64,000 bases of DNA from Streptomyces tardus (GTDB lineage: Bacteria > Actinomycetota > Actinomycetes > Streptomycetales > Streptomycetaceae), in contig NZ_JAELVF020000001.1 in assembly GCF_018101125.2 (NCBI RefSeq), positions 1,836,826 through 1,900,825 on the forward strand, read 5' to 3'. The notes beneath the pieces were generated by a model. That model saw nothing but the letters and a program-made list of their open reading frames with translations. It was not told the DNA's origin and did no database searches. Numbering within the stretch: position 1 is the stretch's first letter; each line of letters begins with the position of its first letter. Both the position numbers and the translations under genes were made by a program. Below are positions 34,039-42,281 of the stretch, piece after piece.

Positions 34039-35016
34039 TCAGCGGCTGAGCAGCACCTTGCCGATGTGGTCGCCGGTCTCCAGGGCCCGGTGCGCCTCCG
34101 CCGCCTCCGCCATCGGCAGCAGCCGGTCGACCACCGGCACGACGCGTCCACTGTCCACCAGCGGCCACACGTGCTCGCGCACGGCGGCGATGATCGCGGC
34201 CTTCTCGGCGAGCGGCCGGGCGCGGAGCGTGGTGGCGGTGATCGCGCCGCGCTTGCGCAGCAGCGCACCGAGGTTCAGCTCGCCCTTCGCACCGCCCATG
34301 AGGCCGATGATCGCCAGCCGGCCGTTGACTGCGAGGGCTTCGATGTTCCGTTCCAGGTACTTGGCGCCGATGATGTCGAGGATGACGTCCGCGCCCCTGC
34401 CGTCGGTCGCGCCGCGCAGCTCCTCGACGAAGTCCTGCTCACGGTGGTTGATGGTGATGTCCGCGCCCAACTCCGCGCAGCGGGCAAGCTTCGCGGCGCT
34501 CCCCGCGGTCACCGCGACGGTGGCGCCGACCGCCTTCGCCAGCTGGATCGCCATGGTGCCGATACCGCTCGACCCGCCGTGCACGAGCAGTGTCTCGCCC
34601 GGCCGGAGGTGGGCGACCATGAAGACGTTGGACCAGACGGTGGCCACCACCTCGGGCAGCCCCGCGGCGGTCACCAGGTCAACTCCGGCCGGTACGGGGA
34701 GCAGTTGGCCGGCGGGCACGGCGACCCGCTCGGCGTAGCCACCGCCGCTCAGCAGCGCGCACACCTCGTCGCCGACGGCCCAGCCGGTGACGCCGGGCCC
34801 CACTTCGGCCACTGTCCCGGAGCACTCCAGTCCCGGATAGGGGGAAGTGCCGGGCTGCGGGTCGTAGAAACCCTGGCGTTGCAGCAGGTCGGCGCGGTTG
34901 ACGGCGCTGGCGGCCACGTCGACCAGCACCTCGCCCTCGCGGAGTTCGGGATCGGGCACCTCGGACCAGACGAGCGCCTCGGGGCCGCCGGGTTCGGTAA
35001 TCGTGATCGCGTACAT
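34039..35016 (-). CDS. NADPH:quinone oxidoreductase (zeta-crystallin/PIG3-like)
   Basis: A 325-aa medium-chain dehydrogenase/reductase: YAITITEPGGPEALVWSEVPDPEL at the start, AASAVNRADLLQRQGFYDPQPG, and the nucleotide-binding GGSSGIGTMAIQLAKAVGATVAVT. No zinc-ligand Cys cluster is seen, as in quinone reductases. The NRADLLQRQGxY signature is the PIG3/TP53I3-like type. It reduces quinones or enones in the cytoplasm with NADPH. ATG start at 35016; monocistronic and divergent from the GH64 gene. Confidence 0.9.
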   Translation of the reverse strand: MYAITITEPGGPEALVWSEVPDPELREGEVLVDVAASAVNRADLLQRQGFYDPQPGTSPYPGLECSGTVAEVGPGVTGWAVGDEVCALLSGGGYAERVAVPAGQLLPVPAGVDLVTAAGLPEVVATVWSNVFMVAHLRPGETLLVHGGSSGIGTMAIQLAKAVGATVAVTAGSAAKLARCAELGADITINHREQDFVEELRGATDGRGADVILDIIGAKYLERNIEALAVNGRLAIIGLMGGAKGELNLGALLRKRGAITATTLRARPLAEKAAIIAAVREHVWPLVDSGRVVPVVDRLLPMAEAAEAHRALETGDHIGKVLLSR

Positions 35017-35695
35017 GCTCCGACGCTACTCCGCGGGCCGGTGCGCGCGGCGAGTTCCCCGCGCGCCCCGCGCGGGGCGCGCCCACCGCCGTACGGGCAC
35101 GGGTGCGCACCCCGAGCGGGCCGGGCAACGCTCCCCGTACCGGCGGGGGTCGACGCCGTCCGCCGGTACGGCCGTACGGGGGCGGGGCTGCGCGAGGGGG
35201 CCGTGGGGACGAGAGCGGCGAACGGGCGCGTTCATCGGTTGAACGGAGCGTGCAGTGTGCTCACCCTGCGTTCACCGAGTGAACGAGATCGCCGCCGATT
35301 GGTTCGCCGCTTGAAGGGAAGAGCGCGCAACGAACGCGCACAGGCGCAGCGTCGAACAGTGGGGGACGCGGAGCCGGTGGACGGATGACACTCTCCGGAG
35401 AGGCGGAAATTCGGCACATCACGGCCAATGCACCCCTTCTGTCGTCGTCCCTGGTGAGAACGGGGTCGGGACGGCCAACCACCGTCCACCTTTCAAGAGT
35501 TGTGAGTAATCGGCGTCCCATGGGTTGACGGGGCTGGGGGTGGGCGTGATTCTGAGAGCGCTCTCACAAGGGAGTGCTCTCCGGGCCCCCTCCGGATCCC
35601 CAACTCCGGCGGCCCTGAGGCCTGTTGTGCACACACGGCGCTCGACACCCTCGCGTGCCCCCCACATACAGACCCGCCCCACGAGGAGGAACTGC
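35017..35695. promoter_or_regulatory. 679-bp divergent region with two kinds of palindrome
   Basis: No gene is supported here. CGTTCAC-CGA-GTGAACG (35269-35285) is a perfect 17-bp palindrome with a related, weaker one, GTTCATCGGTTGAAC, at 35230-35244. Nearer the GH64 gene is the LacI-type operator at 35553-35566, listed separately. The first pair may control the quinone oxidoreductase (a regulator of TetR or MarR size would fit); inference. Confidence 0.45.
35553..35566 (+). promoter_or_regulatory. LacI-family operator TGAGAGCGCTCTCA upstream of the GH64 gene
   Basis: A perfect 14-bp palindrome, TGAGAGCGCTCTCA, 130 bp upstream of the GH64 start. It follows the CebR/CelR-type pattern TGGGAGCGCTCCCA known for LacI-family sugar repressors of streptomycetes and relatives. 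The same 14 bp occur upstream of the GH81 gene at 60572-60585. Confidence 0.75.
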
Positions 35696-36889
35696 GTGCG
35701 TGCCAAGAAGAAGCTGCTCGCGACACTGGCCGCTGCGGCCGTAGTCGGCGCCGGATTCACCGCGTTCGACACGAGCACCACTGCGGAGGCCGCTGCGGCC
35801 GACACCATCCCGCTGACGTTCAAGAACGACTCGGGCACCGACGAGCAGATCTACATCTACACAATCGGTACCAACCTGGCGACCGGCGAGCAGGGCTACG
35901 CCGACGCCGATGGCAACTTCACCGCATGGCCCGGCGGCGGCAACCCGCCCACCGAGGCACCCGACGCCTCCTTCGAGGGCCCGGCCGCCGGCGAGTCCAT
36001 GGACTTCCAGCTGCCGAAGTTCTCCGGCCGGGTGTACTACTCCTACGGCGAGAAGCTCACCTTCAAGCTCGCCGAGGGCGGCCTCGTCCAGCCCGCCGTG
36101 CAGAACCCGGACGACCCGAACGCGAACACCCTGTTCAACTGGACCGAGTACACGCTCAACGACTCCGGCCTGTGGATCAACAGCACCCAGGTCGACATGT
36201 TCTCCGCGCCCTACTCGGTCGGCGTCGACGGCTCGGACGGTTCGAGCCAGACCACCGGCGTGCTCAAGGCCGGTGCGTACAAGGAGTTCTTCAACAAGCT
36301 GGAGTCCGTCGAGGGTTGGGGCGGCCTGGTCAAGAAGCGTGAGGACGGCACTCCGCTGCGCGCCCTCTCCCCCGGCCACGGCATCGGCATCGGCGACATC
36401 CCCGAAGACACGATGTCCGACTACGTCGACCGCGTCTGGGAGAAGTACAAGAGCGACACCCTCACGGTCACCCCGTTCGGGCACGAGCCGGACACCAAGT
36501 ACTTCGGCAAGGTCAACGGTGACAAGATGGACTTCACCGACGGCTCCGGCGAGGTCGTGACCAGCTTCGAGAAGCCCGACTCGGACAGCATCTTCGGCTG
36601 CCACAAGCAGCTGGACGCCCCGAACGACGAGGTGCGTGGTCCGCTCTCCCGCACCCTGTGCGCCGGCTTCCACCGCACCACCCTGCTGACCAACTCCGAC
36701 CAGCCGGACTCGAGCCCCGACGAGTTCTACAAGGACGAGGTCACCAACGAGTACGCCAAGCTCGTCCACGAGGCGATGGAGGACGGCAAGGCCTACGCCT
36801 TCGCGTTCGACGATGTCGCCAACCACGAGTCGCTCGTCCACGACGGCGACCCGCAGAAGGCGTACATCACCCTTCAGCCCTTCGACTGA
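35696..36889 (+). CDS. secreted GH64 beta-1,3-glucanase
   Basis: A 397-aa protein. Signal peptide: VRAKKKLLATLAAAAVVGAGFTAFD with cleavage after about AEA. The mature enzyme starts TIPLTFKNDSGTDEQIYIYTIG and contains SGRVYYSYGEKLTFKL, LFNWTEYTLNDSGLWINSTQVDMFSAP and C-terminal GKAYAFAFDDV, characteristic of glycoside hydrolase family 64 (laminaripentaose-producing glucanases), which cut fungal beta-1,3-glucan outside the cell. GTG start at 35696 with GAGGAGGA five bases upstream. No extra carbohydrate-binding domain. Likely repressed through the palindrome at 35553. Confidence 0.9.
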   Translation: MRAKKKLLATLAAAAVVGAGFTAFDTSTTAEAAAADTIPLTFKNDSGTDEQIYIYTIGTNLATGEQGYADADGNFTAWPGGGNPPTEAPDASFEGPAAGESMDFQLPKFSGRVYYSYGEKLTFKLAEGGLVQPAVQNPDDPNANTLFNWTEYTLNDSGLWINSTQVDMFSAPYSVGVDGSDGSSQTTGVLKAGAYKEFFNKLESVEGWGGLVKKREDGTPLRALSPGHGIGIGDIPEDTMSDYVDRVWEKYKSDTLTVTPFGHEPDTKYFGKVNGDKMDFTDGSGEVVTSFEKPDSDSIFGCHKQLDAPNDEVRGPLSRTLCAGFHRTTLLTNSDQPDSSPDEFYKDEVTNEYAKLVHEAMEDGKAYAFAFDDVANHESLVHDGDPQKAYITLQPFD

Positions 36890-36942
36890 GCCAACCGAGT
36901 CGACTGACTGATCGGTGGGGCCGACAGGCCCGCACCACCCGG

Positions 36943-36990
36943 CGGCCCCGGCACCGACCCCTTGAACCCAAGAGGTCGGCACCGGGGCCG
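36943..36990 (+). terminator. hairpin terminator of the GH64 gene
   Basis: CGGCCCCGGCACCGACC (36943-36959) and GGTCGGCACCGGGGCCG (36974-36990) pair over 17 bp except for two central positions, loop about 14 bases, 54 bp after the GH64 stop. Confidence 0.7.
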
Positions 36991-37113
36991 TCCGGCATTC
37001 ACCCTCATCCGTGCCGGCTCCGCGCCGGCCCCGCGCCGGCCCCGTGACGCCTCCGCGGGGTCCCGCGCCGACTCCGCGACAGCCCCGCCACAGCGGTACG
37101 CCGCGATGAGCGC

Positions 37114-37888
37114 TCAACTCCGGGGCGGCGGGGGCGCGTTCCAGCCCGGCTGGGTGAGCAGATGCGACGCACGCTGTCTGATCAGCGAAATCTGTACCCC
37201 CCCCCCCAGCGAAATTCGTCTTCCCCCGGGAGGACTGGCCGGGATGTCTGCGGTATCGGAGCGTCGGGGCGTCGACCAGTACGCCGGTGGCCACGGCGGA
37301 GGCGGCCATCAGGGTTCCGGTGTCCTCCATGCCCTCCATCGCGGACCAGCCGCCCAGCTCCATCAGCAGTGCACGCCGCCACATCACCCCCGCCGGATGC
37401 AGCGGGAGCCGGTAACTGCCCGGCGCCGTCGACCAGTTGTCCAGCAGGACGCCGCGGGCCAGCCGGCCGCTGCGCAACGGCAGTTCGTGGACGCGCAGTT
37501 CACCGCCGGGCAGCAGGTCCCGCGCGTGGCCGGCCGCGTAACCGGAGTCCGGGTGCGAGGTGAGTGCCCGGGAGAGCAGCGAGAGCGCGGTGGGCTCCAA
37601 CTCGTCGTCGCCGTCGAGGTTCTGGATGACGGAGGCGCTGGAGCGTCCCAGTGCGAGGTTGCGGGTGGTGGCGGGGCCGACACGGGTGCGATGGGCGGCG
37701 ATGCGGACCCGGCGGTCGCGGGCGGCACCGCAGTCGGCCAGCGCGGCCTGCACCTCCCGGTGGCCGGGGCCGTCGACCTGGACGAGCCAGTGCCAGTCGC
37801 GGTGGGTCTGGGCGCGCAGCGACGCCCACGCGGCGGGCAGATGCTCCGCGCGGGAGTCCTCCACCGCCGTGAGCACGTCGACCCGCAT
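37114..37888 (-). pseudogene. family 2 glycosyltransferase, frame broken at an 11-base homopolymer
   Basis: ATG at 37888 begins MRVDVLTAVEDSRAEHLPAAWASL. GT-A features follow: QVDGPGHREV, the metal-binding region NLDGDDELEPTAL, and later MWRRALLMELGGWSAMEGMEDT. After LRYRRHPGQSS the frame runs through a tract of 11 G on the minus strand (37197-37207 as C) and continues into nonsense. With ten bases the frame would read VQISLIRQRASHLLTQPG and stop at 37114, giving a normal end of about 258 aa. Either a slippage mutation or a base-calling error in the homopolymer. Confidence 0.65.
37197..37207 (+). repeat. C11 homopolymer inside the GT2 gene
   Basis: Eleven consecutive C bases, unusual even for this GC content. 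The tract is flanked by the direct repeat AGCGAAAT on both sides (37184-37191 and 37208-37215). It sits exactly at the point where the GT2 frame is lost. Confidence 0.85.
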
Positions 37889-38010
37889 GGGTCACGACAC
37901 TAGCGGTCGCCGCGAAGAGCCGTACGAGTCCCGCACGAGTCCCGCACGCTTCGCCGGAACCTTCGCGAAAACCCCTCCGACCTCGGCCGATGCATGGTAA
38001 GTACGAACGT

Positions 38011-39285
38011 ATGGAGGGGAATTCACTCACCGCGCGGCTCAGCCGGATCGACTCGCAGGACTCCCGCGAGCTCGACCGGGTGTGCGAGGAGGTGGCGCAC
38101 TCGCTGAAGGCTGCCGGGACTCCGCCGCCGTTCCGGCTGACCTCGGCGGACTTCGCCACCGACCCGTTCCTGATCTGCGCGGACCGCTACTGGCGGCTGC
38201 GGTTCCTGGAGCTGCCGTCGGTGCGCACCGCCGCGGAGTGCGCGCGCTGGCTGTACGAGCACGCCGAGGAGAGCGACGCCTCCGGCCTCCCCTTCCGGGT
38301 GGAGATCGAGGAGAAGTGGGCGCTGGGCTACGCCTTCATCACCCGCGACTCGGTCGAGTCGCCGACCGAGATCTCCGAGGCGACCGCCGAGCTTCTGGGT
38401 TCGCGCGACATCAGCTGCTTCGCGACGCTGTACCAGGCGGGCAAGCTGCGGGCGAACTTCCGCTTCGAGGAACTGCGCGAGTTCCTGGAGTCCTCACTGC
38501 TCGCGCAGGCGGCCGGCAGCCGCCGCACCGGCCCGCTCTTCACCGCGCTGCGGGCGTTCGCGGCGTACGGCAGCCGGCGGGTGACCGCCGAGCACGCGGC
38601 GGACCTGCTGGACCACGCCTGGTACTCGCCGCACCGCACCACGCACACGGTCGACCTGTGTCTGGGCGCCCTCGCCGCCGCGGCGCCCTTCGAAGGCCAG
38701 GGCCCGCTGTTGCGCGACCGCGCCCAGGAGGCCGCGACGGACCACCCCGAGCACCACATCTTCGTCTACCGTCTCGCCCACGGACTGCGGCTGTGCGGGG
38801 AGTTCGACGAGGCGCTCCAGGCGGCCGACCTCGCACTGGCGCTGCTGCCCGCCACGGGTTCGCGCGGCAGCCACCAGCAGTTGCAGGAGCAGTACCTCGG
38901 TCTGCGCGAACGCATCCTGGAGGCGCGCACCCGAGCGGCCGAGGACGCACGGCAGCTCGCCCGGCTGGAGCGGCTGGACCGCAAGTACCGGGCGGTGGAG
39001 GCGAGACTGGACTCCGCGACGTTCGGGCTGCTCGGCATGGTCACGCTGATCATCACCGCCGTCACCTTCGCCCTCGGCAGCTTCCAGTTCGCCGGCGGCG
39101 GCGATCTGTCGGTCGGCTCGCGGCTGCTGCTGATCTGCGCGCTCGGTGTCGTGATGCTCGCCTTCTCCGGCCTGCTCGTCTTCGGCGTGCACCGGCTGCT
39201 CCGCTACCGCCGCCCACCGGGCGAGGAGGACACCGGCCCCGGCGACGGCGGGGACGACGACGCCCCCGGCCCCCACCGCACCTGA
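38011..39285 (+). CDS. hypothetical protein with coiled coil and two C-terminal membrane helices
   Basis: About 424 aa (MEGNSLTARLSRID; an upstream ATG at 37990 would add seven residues and neither has a good ribosome binding site). The first 300 residues are soluble and mostly helical, with a TPR-like segment (HIFVYRLAHGLRLCGEFDEALQAADLALALLP). A charged coiled coil (about 290-330) leads to two transmembrane helices (about 340-362 and 372-395) and an acidic Gly/Asp tail. The layout suggests a membrane-tethered cytoplasmic scaffold. No family recognised. It is divergent from the GT2 gene. Confidence 0.6.
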   Translation: MEGNSLTARLSRIDSQDSRELDRVCEEVAHSLKAAGTPPPFRLTSADFATDPFLICADRYWRLRFLELPSVRTAAECARWLYEHAEESDASGLPFRVEIEEKWALGYAFITRDSVESPTEISEATAELLGSRDISCFATLYQAGKLRANFRFEELREFLESSLLAQAAGSRRTGPLFTALRAFAAYGSRRVTAEHAADLLDHAWYSPHRTTHTVDLCLGALAAAAPFEGQGPLLRDRAQEAATDHPEHHIFVYRLAHGLRLCGEFDEALQAADLALALLPATGSRGSHQQLQEQYLGLRERILEARTRAAEDARQLARLERLDRKYRAVEARLDSATFGLLGMVTLIITAVTFALGSFQFAGGGDLSVGSRLLLICALGVVMLAFSGLLVFGVHRLLRYRRPPGEEDTGPGDGGDDDAPGPHRT

Positions 39286-39424
39286 CCGCCATCCGCCCAC
39301 GCCCGCCGTACGCGCGCGCACCCCACCGCCGGCCGGGTCGGCCGGGTCGGAGGCGGTCCCCGGGGAGGGCCGTCGGCCCGTATCGGTTGCCCGACTGCGG
39401 TGCTCGGTCGGGGCGGAGGCGGGG

Positions 39425-40204
39425 TCAGTCCTGGCCGAATTCGTACCGCAGCTCGTACAGGTGGCCCGACTTCACCATCGTCGTGGCCTCGACCGGTCGG
39501 TCTCCGTGTGTCAGCACGACTCGCAGCGTGTGCAACACCGGTGTCTCGCCCGTGAGTTGGAGCAGACCGTACTGCTCCTGCGTGGGAGTGCGCGCTGACA
39601 CCCGGTCGACGCAGAGAAGCGGTGGGTGGCCGAGTTCGGCGAGCAGCGTCGGAGTTCCGCCCTCGATCCTCCGCCGTGCGGTCAGCGCGGTGCCGGACGC
39701 GACGGCAAGCGGACAGTACGAACGCACCAGCTCGGCCGGCTCGTCATCGAGCGTCAGCAACTGCACCCTTTCCACGACGAGTTCACCCTCGGGCAGGCCC
39801 AGCACGGCGGCAACGTCGGCAGGCGGCGACACTTCCCCCACGGCCAGCAGCCGGCTGGCACCCCTGACTCCGCTCTTCGCGGCCTCGCTCGTCCAGCGGT
39901 ACGGCTCTCCGGGAGAAGCGGGAGCCATGCAGTCGGCCGGCCGCACGGCACGCTGCCGGTGCTCGCGAACCGTGACCGAAGAACCGGCCCGTCCAACCAA
40001 CAGGCCCTCGTTCTCCAGCAGTTGGAGCGCCTTCTGCACCGTCGCGTTCGAGGCGTCGAATCGCTCCCTGAGTCGGACGGTCGAAGGGACTCGGCCTCCG
40101 GCGGGGAGTTGGCCGGACAGGATCTCGGACCGCAGATCCGCCGCGATGCGCGAGTGGAGCGCTCGCCCGTCGACCCCGTCCGCCCCTCGGCCCGTCCCGG
40201 TCAC
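39425..40204 (-). CDS. GntR-family regulator, HutC/UTRA subfamily
   Basis: A 259-aa protein: winged helix at about 15-75 (LHSRIAADLRSEILSGQLPAGGRVPSTVRLRERFDASNATVQKALQLLENEG), then a UTRA ligand domain (ADVAAVLGLPEGELVVERVQLLTLDDEPAELVRSYCPLAVA... TMVKSGHLYELRYEF). GTG start at 40204 overlaps the stop of the upstream UTRA-only gene (GTGA). It probably controls a sugar- or small-molecule-related target; the target may be the divergent flavodoxin-like gene. Confidence 0.85.
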   Translation of the reverse strand: MTGTGRGADGVDGRALHSRIAADLRSEILSGQLPAGGRVPSTVRLRERFDASNATVQKALQLLENEGLLVGRAGSSVTVREHRQRAVRPADCMAPASPGEPYRWTSEAAKSGVRGASRLLAVGEVSPPADVAAVLGLPEGELVVERVQLLTLDDEPAELVRSYCPLAVASGTALTARRRIEGGTPTLLAELGHPPLLCVDRVSARTPTQEQYGLLQLTGETPVLHTLRVVLTHGDRPVEATTMVKSGHLYELRYEFGQD

Positions 40205-40734
40205 CGGGTCTCCAACTCGTGGCGGAGCCGTCGTCCTTCGGCCGGCATCGTGATGAGGTCCGCCTGGACGGCGCGGCCGTCGCCGTCGTACGTCGTGCGC
40301 GCCAGCCGGAGCACCACCGCGTCGCCCGGCAGCGCCAGCGCCTCGCGCTCGGCGGCATCGGCCGCGGACGCGCACACGTCCTCGCGGACCCGGGCCCCGA
40401 CATGTCCGAGCTTCGCCAACAGCGCGTTGGCGCCACCGCGGATCTTTGCCGGCTCCGACAGCGGAGTGCCCGCGGCGATCGCCAAGGGGTAGTGGCTGTC
40501 GGTCAGTTCGCAGGGCACCTCGTCGAGGTACATCAACCTCCGCCGAACCACGACCGACGCACCGGGCTCGACTGCCAGCATCGACGCCACCGCATCCGGC
40601 GCCGTCACCTCCCCGGCACGGACGATGTGCTGAGTGCCGCGACCGCCCCGCGAACCCGCCTCGGCGGCCCAGACGTCACCACCGCCCGGCCCCACGTACA
40701 GCGTCGAGCTGCTGACCCAGTCCTGTCCGCTCAC
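40201..40734 (-). CDS. stand-alone UTRA-domain protein without DNA-binding domain
   Basis: A 177-aa protein beginning SGQDWVSSSTLYVGPGGGDVW. It contains only a UTRA-like domain (SMLAVEPGASVVVRRRLMYLDEVPCELTDSHYPLAIAAGTPL ... QADLITMPAEGRRLRHEL), matching the ligand half of the adjacent GntR protein but lacking any winged helix. GTG start at 40734. Coupled (GTGA) to the complete GntR-UTRA gene downstream. The pair could form a heteromeric ligand sensor, or it may be a relic of a second regulator that lost its DNA-binding half. Confidence 0.7.
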   Translation of the reverse strand: MSGQDWVSSSTLYVGPGGGDVWAAEAGSRGGRGTQHIVRAGEVTAPDAVASMLAVEPGASVVVRRRLMYLDEVPCELTDSHYPLAIAAGTPLSEPAKIRGGANALLAKLGHVGARVREDVCASAADAAEREALALPGDAVVLRLARTTYDGDGRAVQADLITMPAEGRRLRHELETR

Positions 40735-40896
40735 GGCACGGCACCTCTCCCTCGTCGAACCCCAGCCTCACCGGTCAACCCGTCGAACAGCATCTGCCCG
40801 ATGTGGCGGTCGACGAACGGGGACGGGGAGGGTCGAGCGGGGGCGGGTCGCAGGGTGGGTGAGGAGAGTGGAATCCGAGTCGTGGAGGCCGGGATC

Positions 40897-41628
40897 GTGG
40901 CGGAGAACGAGGAGACCGGGGCGGCGGTGCGGTTCGACGGGCTGCGGGCGATGTTCGTGAACGCGACCCTGAAGCGCTCCCCCGAGGTCAGCAACACCGG
41001 CGGTCTGATCGATCTGAGCGCGGACATCATGCGCCGGCACGGGGTGTCGGTGGAGGTGGTACGGGCGGTCGACCACGACATCGCCACCGGGGTGTGGCCG
41101 GACATGACCGAGCACGGCGCGCGCAGCGACGAGTGGCCCTCGCTCTTCCCTCGAGTGCTCGACGCGAACGTGCTGGTGCTGTGCGGCCCGATCTGGCTGG
41201 GCGACAACAGCTCGGTGATGAAGCGCTTCATCGAGCGGCTGTACGGCTGCTCCGGCGAGCTGAACGAGCACGGCCAGTCGATCTTCTACGGACGGGTCGG
41301 CGGCTGTCTGATCACCGGCAACGAGGACGGCATCAAGCACTGCGCGATGAACGTGCTCTACAGCCTCCAGCACCTGGGCTACACCGTCCCGCCGCAGGCG
41401 GACGCCGGCTGGATCGGCGAGGCCGGACCCGGCCCGTCGTACCTGGACCCGGGCTCGGGCGGACCCGAGAACGACTTCACCCGGCGCAACACCAGCTTCA
41501 TGACGTACAACCTGCTGCACCTCGCCGCACTGCTGCGCGACGCCGGCGGCGTACCGACCTACGGAAACCGTCGCGACACCTGGGACGCGGGCCGCGCACC
41601 CGACCGCGACAACCCCGAACACCGCTGA
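40897..41628 (+). CDS. flavodoxin-like / NADPH-dependent FMN reductase family protein
   Basis: A 243-aa protein with the flavodoxin-like fold: MFVNATLKRSPEVSNTGGLIDL (FMN phosphate loop), ANVLVLCGPIWLGDNSSVMKRFIERLYG, and GGCLITGNEDGIKHCAMNVLYSLQHLGYTV. These are the marks of the FMN_red/flavodoxin_2 group. GTG 40897 is chosen because GGAGG lies eight bases upstream. The divergent 162-bp region shared with the UTRA/GntR genes suggests regulation by them. Electron-transfer partner unknown. Confidence 0.85.
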   Translation: MAENEETGAAVRFDGLRAMFVNATLKRSPEVSNTGGLIDLSADIMRRHGVSVEVVRAVDHDIATGVWPDMTEHGARSDEWPSLFPRVLDANVLVLCGPIWLGDNSSVMKRFIERLYGCSGELNEHGQSIFYGRVGGCLITGNEDGIKHCAMNVLYSLQHLGYTVPPQADAGWIGEAGPGPSYLDPGSGGPENDFTRRNTSFMTYNLLHLAALLRDAGGVPTYGNRRDTWDAGRAPDRDNPEHR

Positions 41629-41718
41629 CCCACGCCCGGCGGCAGCCGCGCGCCCGACGGGCAGCAACCGGCGCGGCACGCCGCCGCGCGGAGGCCGACA
41701 GCGGTCAGGAGGCACCCG

Positions 41719-42087
41719 ATGACCAACGGCTCCGACGACGCACACCCGGCGGGCGGGGGCGCGGGCGGGAACGCGGACCCGAACGCCGCACGGCGCACGG
41801 GGCACACGAGCGGGCCCCTGGTGGTGCACATCGGCCGCGAGGAACTGGTGATCGCGCAGCGCTACGCGGTGGCCAGCATCGCCAACGACGTGCTGATCGC
41901 CGTCTGGTTCATCATCGGCAGCCTGCTGTTCTTCGGCTCGGACACCGTCACCGCGGGCACCTGGTGCTTTCTGGCCGGCAGTGTCGAGCTGCTGATCCGA
42001 CCGCTGCTGCGGCTCTCCCGCCAGCTCCATCTGCAACGGCTGCGCGGCGGACGGCCGGGCACCGCCGACAGCGCGCAGGACTTCTGA
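41719..42087 (+). CDS. YrhK domain membrane protein
   Basis: A 122-aa protein. After a Gly/Ala/Asp-rich start of 30 residues it carries the YrhK signature VVHIGREELVIAQRYAVASIANDVLIAVWFIIGSLLFF, with two transmembrane helices (about 52-72 and 78-95). CAGGAGG precedes the ATG. Function of the family is unknown. Ninety bases separate it from the flavodoxin-like gene, so they may be cotranscribed. Confidence 0.8.
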   Translation: MTNGSDDAHPAGGGAGGNADPNAARRTGHTSGPLVVHIGREELVIAQRYAVASIANDVLIAVWFIIGSLLFFGSDTVTAGTWCFLAGSVELLIRPLLRLSRQLHLQRLRGGRPGTADSAQDF

Positions 42088-42133
42088 ACCAGCGCGCGGA
42101 CGCCCGTACGGCCGCGTCGGCGCCGGAGTGCGT

Positions 42134-42170
42134 GGCGGGCAGCGGCGGGCAGCGGCGGGCAGCGGCGGGG
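42134..42170 (+). repeat. 10-bp tandem repeat GGCGGGCAGC
   Basis: About 3.7 copies of a 10-bp unit in the space between the YrhK gene and the convergent lysozyme terminator. Confidence 0.7.
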
Positions 42171-42208
42171 CACAACAGTGCAGCCGCGGCTTCCCGGCCG
42201 GGGAACGT

Positions 42209-42263
42209 CCCCGGGGGCGGGACAACGCGCGGTGGTGTGCCGCGTGTTGCCCCGCCCCCGGGG
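42209..42263. terminator. bidirectional hairpin terminator
   Basis: Long arms, CCCCGGGGGCGGG-ACAACGCGCGG (42209-42232) and CCGCGTGTTGCCCCGCCCCCGGGG (42240-42263), pair over 24 positions with about one mismatch. It lies between the convergent YrhK and lysozyme genes. Confidence 0.8.
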
Positions 42264-42281
42264 CGAAGTCCCGGTTCGGGA

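Noticed and set aside
35564..37888. 774-codon minus-strand frame suggesting a very long glycosyltransferase
   Set aside because: Beyond the C11 tract it is antisense to GH64. The natural C-terminus lies in another frame.
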